A DNA stretch of 64,000 nt from Streptomyces sp. NBC_01224 (GTDB lineage: Bacteria > Actinomycetota > Actinomycetes > Streptomycetales > Streptomycetaceae), in the NCBI RefSeq assembly GCF_036002945.1, contig NZ_CP108529.1, positions 6,753,001-6,817,000 of the forward strand. Reading direction: 5' to 3'. A model generated the notes under the pieces. The model saw only the letters and a list, made by a program, of their open reading frames with translations, was not told where the DNA came from and did not search any database. Both the position numbers and the translations under genes were made by a program. Positions 27,914 to 36,934 of the stretch are shown here, in pieces. Numbering within the stretch: position 1 is the stretch's first letter; the number at the start of each line of letters is the position of its first letter.

Positions 27914-28232
27914 CCAGGTCACCGAACCCTTCCGGCAGGGCTCCGGGAACAAGTTTCGGCAGAGTTCCGAGCTCGCTCCGGGCCAGTTACCCCAAGGGCC
28001 CGGGCAAAAAATCCGCCGGCCGGCGGCGCGGCGTGTTCCACCGCCGGTCGGCAGAACGTGCTACGGTTGCCGAGTTGCAGTTTTGGTACCCATGAACTTT
28101 ATGTGCGCCTGACGGGAATGCTTCCTCAGGCGCATTATTGTTTTCCGGCTTTCTCCGGATGGGGCTCAATGCGGCGACTTGGAATTCGTAAAGTGCGGAT
28201 TTCCGGCACTGCACCTCTTTTAGGAGAATGAC
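27914..28232 (+). other. Intergenic region and cold-shock gene leader
   Basis: No gene in these 319 bases. The right half is AT-richer than its surroundings and is a likely promoter and long 5' leader of the cold-shock gene, with a stem followed by a T-rich stretch at 28104-28145 and a strong TTAGGAG ribosome site. Confidence 0.55.
28104..28145 (+). promoter_or_regulatory. Terminator-like hairpin in the cold-shock gene leader
   Basis: A 9-bp stem (TGCGCCTGA/TCAGGCGCA, 28104-28134) with a 13-base loop is followed by TTATTGTTTTCC. It lies about 90 bases before the start codon. It may be a leader attenuator or a temperature-responsive fold of the kind known for csp mRNAs. Confidence 0.5.
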
Positions 28233-28436
28233 ATGGCTACTGGAACCGTGAAGTGGTTCAACTCGGAAAAGGGCTTCGGCTTCATCGAGCAGGACGGCGG
28301 CGGCGCCGACGTCTTCGCCCACTACTCCAACATCGCCACCTCGGGCTTCCGTGAGCTCCAGGAGGGCCAGAAGGTCTCCTTCGACGTCACGCAGGGCCAG
28401 AAGGGCCCGCAGGCGGAGAACATCGTCCCGGCCTAA
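28233..28436 (+). CDS. Cold-shock protein (CspA family)
   Basis: A 67-residue single cold-shock domain: [17 protein letters not shown] contains RNP1 (KGFGFI) and VFAHYS is RNP2. The five-strand OB fold binds single-stranded RNA and DNA and acts as an RNA chaperone. Length and sequence are typical of Streptomyces SC7.0-like Csp. ATG with TTAGGAG seven bases upstream. A terminator follows and a DEAD-box helicase gene lies downstream in the same direction, a functional pair in cold adaptation. Confidence 0.96.
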   Translation: MATGTVKWFNSEKGFGFIEQDGGGADVFAHYSNIATSGFRELQEGQKVSFDVTQGQKGPQAENIVPA

Positions 28437-28460
28437 TTGCCGGACGCGTACCTCGCAGCC

Positions 28461-28489
28461 GGGGCCCGCACCGTGAAGGTGCGGGTCCC
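28461..28489 (+). terminator. Terminator after the cold-shock gene
   Basis: A 12-bp stem with one G-U pair and a GTGAA loop, 25 bases after the stop codon. Confidence 0.8.
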
Positions 28490-28566
28490 GGCTTGTGCTG
28501 TCCCCGGGACGTGGCGAAGAAGCGCGCCGTCCCGCAGCGCTCCCCCAGTAGTCCCACGCAGTTCCC

Positions 28567-28596
28567 AGGAATCCCTAGGAATCCTCAGGAATCCCC
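28567..28596 (+). repeat. Three tandem 10-bp repeats before the helicase gene
   Basis: AGGAATCCCT, AGGAATCCTC, AGGAATCCCC directly in series, followed by the true ribosome site CAGGAGGG. Each unit holds an AGGA that could act as a standby ribosome site. Confidence 0.7.
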
Positions 28597-28613
28597 CAGG
28601 AGGGCAATTCCGT

Positions 28614-30290
28614 ATGACCCGCTCCGAACGCCAGGACCGCCCCGCCCGCAACCGCCCGTCGAGGGGGCGCGGCACGGCCCCGGCAAAGGCAACCGCTAAG
28701 GGTTCCGGCAAGGGATCCGGCAAGGCGTCGCCCCGTCGCAGGGCCACGCCGCCGCAGGGCGAATTCGCCCTGCCCGAAACCATGACCCCCGCACTGCCCG
28801 CCGTCGAGGCGTTCGCCGAGCTGGACATGCCCGCAGCCCTGCTGAAAACCCTTGCCGCGCAGGGCGTCACCGATCCGTTCCCGATCCAGGGCGCCACCCT
28901 GCCGAACTCGCTCGCCGGCCGGGACATCCTCGGCCGCGGCCGCACCGGCTCCGGCAAGACCCTCGCCTTCGGCCTCGCGTTGCTGGCCCGCACCGGCGGG
29001 CGGCGCGCCGAGCCGCGCGCCCCGCTCGCCCTGGTGCTCGTCCCGACCCGTGAGCTCGCCCAGCAGGTCACCGACGCGCTGACGCCGTACGCGACGTCCG
29101 TGAACCTGCGCCTGGCCACCGTCGTCGGCGGCATGTCGATCAGCAAACAGTCCGGCACGCTGCGCCGCGGCGCCGAGGTGCTCGTCGCCACGCCCGGACG
29201 GCTGAAGGACCTCATCGAGCGCGGCGACTGCCGCCTCGACCAGGTCGCCATCACCGTCCTCGACGAGGCCGACCAGATGGCGGACATGGGCTTCATGCCG
29301 CAGGTCGTCGCGCTGCTCAAGCAGGTCGAGCCGGACGGTCAGCGGATGCTCTTCTCCGCGACCCTGGACAAGAACATCGACCGGCTGGTCAAGATGTTCC
29401 TGACCGACCCGGTCGTGCACTCGGTCGACCCGTCCGCGGGCGCGGTCACCACCATGGAGCACCATGTGCTGCACGTGGCCGACGAGACCGACAAGAAGGC
29501 CGTCGCCACCAGGATCGCTGCCCGCGACGGCCGGGTGATCATGTTCGTGGACACCAAGCGTGCCGCCGACCGCTTCGCCAAGCGGCTGCTCGCCAGCGGT
29601 GTACGGGCTGCCGCCCTGCACGGCGGGCGTTCGCAGCCGCAGCGCAACCGGACGCTGGACCAGTTCAAGAACGGCCAGGTCACCGCGCTCGTCGCGACGA
29701 ATGTGGCGGCGCGCGGCATTCATGTCGACGACCTCGACCTGGTCGTGAACGTGGACCCGCCGACCGATCACAAGGACTACCTCCACCGCGGCGGGCGCAC
29801 GGCGCGTGCCGGGGAGTCCGGCAGCGTCGTCACCCTGGTGCTGCCCGAGGAGAAGCGGGAGATGACCCGGCTGATGGCCGACGCGGGCATCGCTCCGCGG
29901 ACCACCCGGATCAAGTCCAGCGACGAGGAACTCACCCGGATCACCGGGGCCCGTGAGCCGTCCGGCGTCGCGATCGTCATCGAGGTCCCCCAGCCGACCC
30001 CGCCGAAGCCGCGCACGCGGTCGGGCGGGGCCGCGGCCGGTGGCGCGGGCTTCCGCTCGGGCAGCCGCGGCCGGGGCCGGCGCGGTGGTGCCGGGCAGGG
30101 CGGCGGTGGTGAAGGCCGGGGTACGGGGGCTTCCTCCGCCCGCGGCGGCGGTGCGGGCGGCTCGGCTCGTGGCGCCGGTGCCGGTGCCGGTGGTGGCCGT
30201 GGCGAGGCACGCGGTGCCGGGGCCGGGCGTTCCGGGTCCGGGGCCGGACGCGGTGGTGCGGCGGCGGGGCGTGGCCGCAGGGCCGCGTAG
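28614..30290 (+). CDS. DEAD-box ATP-dependent RNA helicase
   Basis: A 558-residue helicase. A basic N-terminus (about 55 residues, Lys/Arg/Gly) precedes the core with GRTGSGKT (motif I), PTRELAQQV (Ia), TPGR (Ib), LDEADQMAD (II), FSATLD (III), TNVAARGIHVDD (V) and HRGGRTARAG (VI). The last 120 residues are Gly/Arg/Ala/Ser low complexity with RGG-like elements that bind RNA. Likely unwinds RNA at low temperature or in ribosome assembly. ATG 28614 has AGGAGG 10 bases upstream; earlier in-frame starts would lie in the terminator of the csp gene. Confidence 0.94.
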   Translation: MTRSERQDRPARNRPSRGRGTAPAKATAKGSGKGSGKASPRRRATPPQGEFALPETMTPALPAVEAFAELDMPAALLKTLAAQGVTDPFPIQGATLPNSLAGRDILGRGRTGSGKTLAFGLALLARTGGRRAEPRAPLALVLVPTRELAQQVTDALTPYATSVNLRLATVVGGMSISKQSGTLRRGAEVLVATPGRLKDLIERGDCRLDQVAITVLDEADQMADMGFMPQVVALLKQVEPDGQRMLFSATLDKNIDRLVKMFLTDPVVHSVDPSAGAVTTMEHHVLHVADETDKKAVATRIAARDGRVIMFVDTKRAADRFAKRLLASGVRAAALHGGRSQPQRNRTLDQFKNGQVTALVATNVAARGIHVDDLDLVVNVDPPTDHKDYLHRGGRTARAGESGSVVTLVLPEEKREMTRLMADAGIAPRTTRIKSSDEELTRITGAREPSGVAIVIEVPQPTPPKPRTRSGGAAAGGAGFRSGSRGRGRRGGAGQGGGGEGRGTGASSARGGGAGGSARGAGAGAGGGRGEARGAGAGRSGSGAGRGGAAAGRGRRAA

Positions 30291-30305
30291 CGGTACGGAT
30301 GACGT

Positions 30306-30333
30306 GCGGTGACCGGATTTGTCCGGTCACCGC
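30306..30333. terminator. Bidirectional terminator between helicase gene and ipdC
   Basis: Perfect 12-bp stem GCGGTGACCGGA with TTTG loop between convergent genes. Confidence 0.85.
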
Positions 30334-30340
30334 TTCGTCC

Positions 30341-31405
30341 TCAGTCGCCGGACGGGCCCACGGCGCCCGACACCGCGCCCAGCGCCGCGCAGGCCTCCTC
30401 CATCACCCGCTCCACCAGCTCCGCACAGCTGGGCAGATCCTCGATCAGGCCCGCCACCTGGCCCGATGCCATCACACCCAGATCCGTGCGGCCGTCGACC
30501 ATGGACGCCTTCAGGAGCATCGGGGTGTTGGCGGCCAGCAGGACCTGGCTCCAGGACAGGTCCTTGCCGTGCTTCATCGCGAGACCGTCGCGCACCATCC
30601 GGGACCAGCTGGTCCCGGAGATCCGCTTGAACCCCGCCGCCCGGCGCACCGCCTGGGCCAACGCCCGGATCCGGCCCGCGTTCTCCAGCGCGGCGACCAT
30701 CTCCGTACGCAGCATCCGGTGCGGGAGCCCGTCCACCGCCGTGGTGACCGTTACGTCCTTGACGCCCGCCGCCAGATAGCGGGCCTTCACCGCGTCCGGC
30801 ACGGTCGAGTCCGACGTCAGCAGGAACCGCGTGCCCATCGCGATGCCCGCCGCCCCGTACGCCAGCGCAGCGACCAGGCCCCGGCCGTCGTGGAAGCCAC
30901 CCGCCGCGATCACCGGGATGTCCACCGCATCGACAACCTGGGGCAGCAGCACGGTGGTTGCCACATCACCGGTGTGGCCGCCGCCCTCGCCGCCCTGCAC
31001 GATCACCGCGTCCGCGCCCCACGCCGCGACCTTCTCGGCATGGCGCCGGGCACCTATCGACGGGATCACGACCACGCCCGCGTCCTTCAGCTCGGCGATG
31101 AGCTCCTTCGAAGGGGCGAGCGCGAAGGACGCCACCTTCACGCCTTCGTCGACGATGATCCGTACCCGCTCGCGCGCATCACCGGCGTCGGCGCGCAGAT
31201 TGACGCCGAACGGCTCGTCCGTACGGGACTTGACCTCCCGTACCGCTGCCCGCAGCTGCTCCGCGGTCATCGTCGCGGAGGCCAGGATGCCGAGCGCGCC
31301 CGCGCGGGCCGTGGCGGAGACCAGGCGGGGGCCCGCGACCCAGCCCATGCCGGTCTGGACTATGGGGTGGCGGACGCCGGCAAGATCCGTGAGCGCGGTC
31401 CGCAT
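30341..31405 (-). CDS. ipdC: Flavin-dependent oxidoreductase, IpdC-like (nitronate monooxygenase fold)
   Basis: A 354-residue TIM-barrel FMN enzyme of the nitronate monooxygenase family: PIVQTGMGWVAGPRLVSATARAG, FGVNLRAD, GADAVIVQGGEGGGHTG and PVIAAGGFHDGRGLVAALAYGAAGI. Sequence and place (last gene of an echA20-ipdA-ipdB-ipdC run) match mycobacterial Rv3553/IpdC, which acts on the HIP-CoA-derived bicycle before ring D is opened. True nitronate oxidation is unlikely. The ATG overlaps the ipdB stop (TGATG). Confidence 0.86.
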   Translation of the reverse strand: MRTALTDLAGVRHPIVQTGMGWVAGPRLVSATARAGALGILASATMTAEQLRAAVREVKSRTDEPFGVNLRADAGDARERVRIIVDEGVKVASFALAPSKELIAELKDAGVVVIPSIGARRHAEKVAAWGADAVIVQGGEGGGHTGDVATTVLLPQVVDAVDIPVIAAGGFHDGRGLVAALAYGAAGIAMGTRFLLTSDSTVPDAVKARYLAAGVKDVTVTTAVDGLPHRMLRTEMVAALENAGRIRALAQAVRRAAGFKRISGTSWSRMVRDGLAMKHGKDLSWSQVLLAANTPMLLKASMVDGRTDLGVMASGQVAGLIEDLPSCAELVERVMEEACAALGAVSGAVGPSGD

Positions 31406-32145
31406 CAGACCCCGACCTCGCGGTTCCGGGTGCCCTTCGGGTCGATGACCTCGCGGATCAGGCCCAGCTCCTCGGCGGTCGGCTCCCGGGTGCAGGGGAT
31501 GTCGTCCGCGATCGTGAGCGCGAAGCCGGTGGCCTCGCGGACCTCGTCGGCGGTGACGCCGGGGTGCAGCGAGGCGAGGCGCATCGAGCGGTCCGGGGTC
31601 GCGAAGTCGAGGACGCCGAGATCGGTGACGACGCGCGGGATGCGGTGGTAGCGGGTCGCCGACGGACCGGCTGCCGCGGCACTGTCGTGACCGACCCCGC
31701 AGATCATGTCGACGCGCTCGACGAAGACCCGGGGGGAGTGCTTGGGCACCCAGTAACTGACCGGGTGGTTCAGGGTGTTGACCGGGGCGCCGCGTACGCC
31801 GAGGAGCTGGCGGGTGGGCTGTTCCCAGTCGCCGATGCAGGAGATGTTCTGGTTGCCGAACCGGTCGATCTGGCTCGCTCCCATCATCACGTGACGCCTG
31901 CCGCCCGTGACCATGGTGAGGTGTTGGCGGTACGGCAGCCAGCCCTCCGTCGTGCCGTCCGGGCCGACGATCAGCGCCTCGCCGTCGGTGAGCAGCAGAT
32001 CGGGCGAGAAGGTGCGTCTGGCGAGCCGGGCGCCGACGGACGGGACGAGTCCCATAGGGCTGGCGAGCACCTCCCCGTTGTCGCGCCAGGCATCGGCGCA
32101 GGCGATCACGCAGTACTCGGCCCGGGTCACGGTCCGGTTGCTCAC
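31405..32145 (-). CDS. ipdB: Steroid ring hydrolase subunit IpdB (CoA-transferase fold, beta)
   Basis: A 246-residue member of the family I CoA-transferase fold: RAEYCVIACADAWRDNGEVLASPMG, LLLTDGEALIVG, VMMGASQIDRFGNQNIS and PRVVTDLGVLDF. The transferase glutamate is not used in IpdAB, which is a hydrolase that opens the last (C) ring of COCHEA-CoA. The pattern and the pairing with IpdA match Rv3552. GTG start in a GTGA overlap with ipdA. Confidence 0.87.
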   Translation of the reverse strand: MSNRTVTRAEYCVIACADAWRDNGEVLASPMGLVPSVGARLARRTFSPDLLLTDGEALIVGPDGTTEGWLPYRQHLTMVTGGRRHVMMGASQIDRFGNQNISCIGDWEQPTRQLLGVRGAPVNTLNHPVSYWVPKHSPRVFVERVDMICGVGHDSAAAAGPSATRYHRIPRVVTDLGVLDFATPDRSMRLASLHPGVTADEVREATGFALTIADDIPCTREPTAEELGLIREVIDPKGTRNREVGV

Positions 32146-33056
32146 TTCTGCTCCTCGTGCCAGGCCTGGACGGCCGACTGATAGCTCTTCTCGTCGCCCT
32201 GTGCGGGCAGGAAGCGGTCGCTGAAGGCCGCCCAGGCGTCGGGGTCGGCGGCCGCGGTCGCGTACGCCTTCTGGAACGCCTCGTCGCGCGGGCGGTCGGG
32301 GGCGCAGGAGGTGAAGTGCGCGCCGTTCGGGGTCTCGACGACGCCGGTGACGGAGTGCCGCTTGACGAGGAGGGTCTGCGGGGCCGCCTTCTCGGTCAAC
32401 TCGGCAGTTTCCACCAGGCGTTCGCAGGAGACGTACGCTTTGTCGGCGGCCTCGCAGAACAGGTCGTCGAAGTACGGGTCCGGGCCGAGGTACTGGCCGT
32501 TGCCGAACCGGTCGGCTCGGTTCATGTGGACCAGCGCCGCGTCCATCCGCAGGGCGGGCATCGCGACGAACTCCTCGCCGTCCGCGTACGGCGATGTGAC
32601 CGTACGCAGGCCCGGGTTGACCCGCATCACGTCCGAACCGATACCGGCGCGGACGGGGAGGAACGGCAGCCGGTTCGCGGCGGCGTGCAGCCCCCACATG
32701 AACATGGCCTCGTCGACCTCCATCAGCTCGAACGCGCCGCGCTGGCGGGCCGCCCTGAAGTGGGGTTCGAGCGGGATCGAGTCGAGTGTGGCGAAGGCGG
32801 CGACCAGTTTGCGGATCTTGCCGGCGGCGGCGAGCAGGCCGACGTCGGGGCCGCCGTACGAGACCACGGTGAGGTCGGTGATCGGGGAGCGGAGCAGCGC
32901 CCGGACCAGTGCCATCGGCTTTCGGCGGGAGCCCCAGCCGCCGATGCCGATCGTCATCCCGCTGCTGAGCCGGGAGACGACGTCCTGCGCTGTCATGGTC
33001 TTGTCGGTTCTGTCGGTTCTGTCGGTTCTGTCGGTACCGATTCCGGTCATGGTCAT
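32142..33056 (-). CDS. ipdA: Steroid ring hydrolase subunit IpdA (CoA-transferase fold, alpha)
   Basis: A 304-residue alpha subunit: SGMTIGIGGWGSRRKPMALVRALLRS, DLTVVSYGGPDVGLLAAAGK, LPFLPVRAGIGSDV and NRADRFGNGQY. GGWGSRRKPMA is the element I associate with Rv3551/IpdA. With IpdB it hydrolyses COCHEA-CoA, the last carbon ring left from steroids. The extreme N-terminus has a small in-frame repeat (TDRTDRTDRTDK, from a 9-base tandem repeat) between two possible ATGs; ATG 33056 has GGAGG nine bases upstream and is preferred. Confidence 0.87.
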   Translation of the reverse strand: MTMTGIGTDRTDRTDRTDKTMTAQDVVSRLSSGMTIGIGGWGSRRKPMALVRALLRSPITDLTVVSYGGPDVGLLAAAGKIRKLVAAFATLDSIPLEPHFRAARQRGAFELMEVDEAMFMWGLHAAANRLPFLPVRAGIGSDVMRVNPGLRTVTSPYADGEEFVAMPALRMDAALVHMNRADRFGNGQYLGPDPYFDDLFCEAADKAYVSCERLVETAELTEKAAPQTLLVKRHSVTGVVETPNGAHFTSCAPDRPRDEAFQKAYATAAADPDAWAAFSDRFLPAQGDEKSYQSAVQAWHEEQK

Positions 33057-33059
33057 GCG

Positions 33060-33803
33060 TCATACCTCCTTGCCGAAGGTGTCGCGGACGCGGTCGGCGA
33101 CACCGCTGAGATTGGCCTCGAAGGTGAAGCCCTGCTCGAAGCGGTAGCTGCGGCGTACGTCCACCGGGTCGATGCCGTTGATCGCGGCCTTCGCCAGCCG
33201 GATCAGATACCCGTCCTTACGGGCGATCTCGCCCGCCAACTCCATTGCTGCATCCAGGAGTTCATCGCGCGGCACAACCTTCCAGACCGAGCCGTGGGCG
33301 TGCAGTTCTGCGGCGGTGGCGGTGCGCGAGGTGTAGTACAACGCGCGCATCAGATGCTGCGGCACGAGCCGGGCGAGATGGGTTGCGGCCCCGAGCGCGC
33401 CCCGGTCCAGCTCGGGCAGGCCGAATGTCGCATCGTCGCTCGCCACGATCGCGTCCGCGTTGCCGACGAGGCCGATGCCGCCACCGAGGCAGAAGTCGTT
33501 CACCGCGGCGACGACCGGGACCTCGCACTCGTACACGGCCGAAAACGCCTCGTAGCAGCCGCGGTTGGCGCCGATCAGGGCGGCGTGACCGGTGTCGCGC
33601 TGCATCTCCTTGATGTCGACGCCCGCGTTGAATCCACGCCCGGCGGCGGCCAGCACGACACAGCGGACCTCGGGATCGCGGCCCGCGGCCCGGAGGGCGT
33701 CGGCGAGGTCGTACCAGCCCTGTACGGGGAGCGCGTTGACGGGCGGGTAGTCGACCGTGACGAGGGAGATGCCCTTGCCGGGACTTGCGGTGGAGACACC
33801 CAT
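33060..33803 (-). CDS. echA20: EchA20-like ring-opening crotonase
   Basis: A 247-residue crotonase close to Rv3550/EchA20: ISLVTVDYPPVNALPVQGWYDLADAL, GRGFNAGVDIKEMQRDTG, FCLGGGIGLVGNADAIVASDDATFGLPE and GALGAATHLARLVPQHLMR. EchA20 cleaves ring D of the HIP-derived CoA ester by a retro-Claisen-type hydrolysis. ATG 33803 gives the length of the mycobacterial protein; an ATG at 33833 is in frame but lies inside the operator. It leads the operon with ipdA (three-base gap), ipdB and ipdC. Confidence 0.88.
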   Translation of the reverse strand: MGVSTASPGKGISLVTVDYPPVNALPVQGWYDLADALRAAGRDPEVRCVVLAAAGRGFNAGVDIKEMQRDTGHAALIGANRGCYEAFSAVYECEVPVVAAVNDFCLGGGIGLVGNADAIVASDDATFGLPELDRGALGAATHLARLVPQHLMRALYYTSRTATAAELHAHGSVWKVVPRDELLDAAMELAGEIARKDGYLIRLAKAAINGIDPVDVRRSYRFEQGFTFEANLSGVADRVRDTFGKEV

Positions 33804-33821
33804 GGGCGAATCAGCTACCTT

Positions 33822-33841
33822 TCCACCAAACATTTGTTAGG
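33822..33841. promoter_or_regulatory. KstR2-type operator, site 2
   Basis: On the minus strand CCTAACAAATGTTTGGTGG. Core AACAAATGTTTGGT has two mismatches to AnCAAGnnCTTGnT and differs from site 1 only at the central G/A within the core. It lies between divergent echA20 and the second SDR gene. Confidence 0.72.
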
Positions 33842-33889
33842 TGTGGAAGGTAGCAGCCTGCCCCCGCATCGCCAACAAGGAGATGTGTG

Positions 33890-34879
33890 ATGACCGCAAG
33901 CAGCGACGGACGGGACAGGGGAAGCGAAGGGGGGAACGACGGAGGAAGCGTCGGTGGACTGTGCGACGGACGCGTCGTGATCGTGACGGGTGCCGGGCGC
34001 GGGCTCGGCCGTGCCCACGCGCTCGCCTTCGCCGCCGAGGGGGCGAAGGTCGTGGTCAACGATCTCGGTGTCGGCCCGGACGGCGACGGGGGCTCGGCCG
34101 GTCCGGCCCGGCAGGTGGTCGACGAGATCGTGGCGGCAGGCGGCGAAGCGGTCGCCCACGGGGGCGACATCGCCACGACGGAGGGGGCGGCGTCGCTGAT
34201 CACTGCCGCGCTGGAGACCTTCGGGCGACTGGACACGCTGGTCAACAACGCCGGATTTCTGCGCGACCGGATGCTGGTGAATCTGGACGAGGACGACTGG
34301 GACGCGGTGATGCGGGTCCATCTGAAAGGCCACTTCCTGCCACTGAAGCATGCCGCCGCGCACTGGCGGGCCGAGGCGAAGGCCGGCCGCGCCCCGGTGG
34401 CCCGGGTGGTCAACACAAGCTCCGGTGCGGGGCTGCTCGGGAGCGTCGGACAGGGCAATTACTCCGCTGCGAAGGCGGGCATCGTGGGCCTGACGCTCGT
34501 CGCGGCCGCGGAGATGGGACGGTACGGGGTCCAGGTCAACGCGATCGCCCCGGCGGCACGGACCCGGATGACCGAGCAGACGTTCGCGGAGACGATGGCG
34601 GCGCCGGGGGAGGGGGAGTTCGACGCGATGGCCCCCGAGAACGTGTCCCCGCTGGTGGTGTGGCTCGGCTCGGCCGCGAGTGACGGGGTGACCGGGCGGG
34701 TCTTCGAGGCGGAGGCCGGCCGGATCACGGTTATGGAGGGCTGGCGCCCCGGTCCCACCGCGGACCGGCGGGCGCGGTGGGCGCCGGCGGAGGCGGGGGA
34801 AGCGGCACGGAAGCTGCTGTCGGAGGCAGAGCCGGCGCAGCCGGTGTACGGGGCGAAATCCAGCCGTCGGCGAGGCTGA
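33890..34879 (+). CDS. SDR-family dehydrogenase (Rv3548c type)
   Basis: A 329-residue short-chain dehydrogenase of the MFE-2/hydroxyacyl-CoA type: VVIVTGAGRGLGRAHALAFAAEGAKVVVNDLG, DTLVNNAGFLRDRML, catalytic NTSSGAGLLGSVGQGNYSAAKAG, and an APAARTRMTEQTF C-terminal segment. The match to Rv3548c of the mycobacterial KstR2 regulon is close. Role inferred: oxidation of a beta-hydroxyacyl-CoA in C/D-ring breakdown. ATG 33890 has AAGGAG seven bases upstream. The single gene faces away from echA20 across operator site 2. Confidence 0.85.
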   Translation: MTASSDGRDRGSEGGNDGGSVGGLCDGRVVIVTGAGRGLGRAHALAFAAEGAKVVVNDLGVGPDGDGGSAGPARQVVDEIVAAGGEAVAHGGDIATTEGAASLITAALETFGRLDTLVNNAGFLRDRMLVNLDEDDWDAVMRVHLKGHFLPLKHAAAHWRAEAKAGRAPVARVVNTSSGAGLLGSVGQGNYSAAKAGIVGLTLVAAAEMGRYGVQVNAIAPAARTRMTEQTFAETMAAPGEGEFDAMAPENVSPLVVWLGSAASDGVTGRVFEAEAGRITVMEGWRPGPTADRRARWAPAEAGEAARKLLSEAEPAQPVYGAKSSRRRG

Positions 34880-34975
34880 CTATTCACTCTCTCCGGTGTT
34901 CGAGGTGCGGGGGTTCGGATGCGGGCGCCTGCGGCGGGCTTTCCCGGCCCGCCCCTTCCCGCAGCCGCGGTTGCT

Positions 34976-35902
34976 TCAGGTGCTGCAGTCCAGGACCGTC
35001 CGGCACAACCCGCACCGGGCCCGTACCCGGCCGCGTACCGGAACGCGGATGCGCTGGTGGCAGGTGGGGCAGGCGAAGGAGACCCGGAGGCCTTGCGGGC
35101 CGTTGTCGAAGGTGTACGGGGCGTCGGGACCCGGGGCCGCTCCCGCACCCGGATGGTGCTGGGCGTACCGCCGGTCCTTGGCGTAGCGGCGCCGGCCCGC
35201 CCAGCCGGCCGCCGCGAGGGGCGGCTGCCGGGTGTCGTGGAGGGCCTGGGTGCGCCCCTTCGTGTACGCCGTGTACGCCTGCGGACTCGTGAACCACGGG
35301 GAGGGATCCTCGTCGAAGGCGAACGCCCGCTTGGCGAGGACGTATCCGAACTCCTCCGGGGTGAGATAGCCGAGCTTCTGGCTGGAGACGGCGTCCTCAC
35401 GGAAGGCGTCCAGCAGCAGCCAGCCCGCGCCCAGATACGTCGTCGCGGTGTCGGTGAGGATCTCGTTGTCGCGCGTACCGGGGAACTCCAGGCCGAGGCG
35501 GTGCAGCAGCACATGCATGACCTCGTGCGAGAGCGCGGCGCCGATGTCCCTGCGATGGGTGCGGAAGCGGTCGTTGAGTTCGATGAAGTACTCCGGTCCC
35601 GCGGCGAGTTCGACACCGGCGGCGTGTTCCATCTCCCGGAAGCCGACGATCATGCGGGCCTCCGGCAGGTGCAGATGCTGGACCATGGCCCGCGCCACCC
35701 GCTGGGCGCCGAGGTACAGATCGTCCTGGTCGGAGAAAGCGGCGTCGGCGGGGGCGAGGCTCGTGGCGTAACCGCGGACACCGTCGTACGACAGCCTCCG
35801 GTACAGCGCCGTGATCGCGGACCGGACGGTGTCGAGATGAGGGAAGCCGTGGACGACCGGACTTCCGCCGCCCCGGCCGTGTTCCCGGCTGCTGTCCGTC
35901 AC
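34976..35902 (-). CDS. Putative HExxH metalloprotein with C-terminal zinc ribbon
   Basis: A 308-residue protein I do not recognise by name. A zincin-like motif is clear: ALSHEVMHVLLHRLGL (HExxH) about residue 145, followed by DNEILTDTATTYLGAGWLLLDAF, where the glutamate or aspartate may be the third ligand. The C-terminus carries a treble-clef-like ribbon CPTCHQRIRVP...RCGLC. There is no signal peptide, so a cytoplasmic metallopeptidase or regulator is more likely than a secreted protease. GTG start. It is convergent with the SDR gene. Confidence 0.7.
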   Translation of the reverse strand: MTDSSREHGRGGGSPVVHGFPHLDTVRSAITALYRRLSYDGVRGYATSLAPADAAFSDQDDLYLGAQRVARAMVQHLHLPEARMIVGFREMEHAAGVELAAGPEYFIELNDRFRTHRRDIGAALSHEVMHVLLHRLGLEFPGTRDNEILTDTATTYLGAGWLLLDAFREDAVSSQKLGYLTPEEFGYVLAKRAFAFDEDPSPWFTSPQAYTAYTKGRTQALHDTRQPPLAAAGWAGRRRYAKDRRYAQHHPGAGAAPGPDAPYTFDNGPQGLRVSFACPTCHQRIRVPVRGRVRARCGLCRTVLDCST

Positions 35903-36012
35903 GCCCCCGCCCCCGTCCGCGACGATCGACCGGCCTCCACTGTAGCCGCAGCGACGTGAGTGATCTTGGCCGAAAAGTGAACCTTGTGAGGCCCGTGATC
36001 ATTTCCCGATAA

Positions 36013-36903
<891 letters not shown>

Positions 36904-36934
36904 CGGCCCGACCGGCCCGACCGGCCCCACCGCA

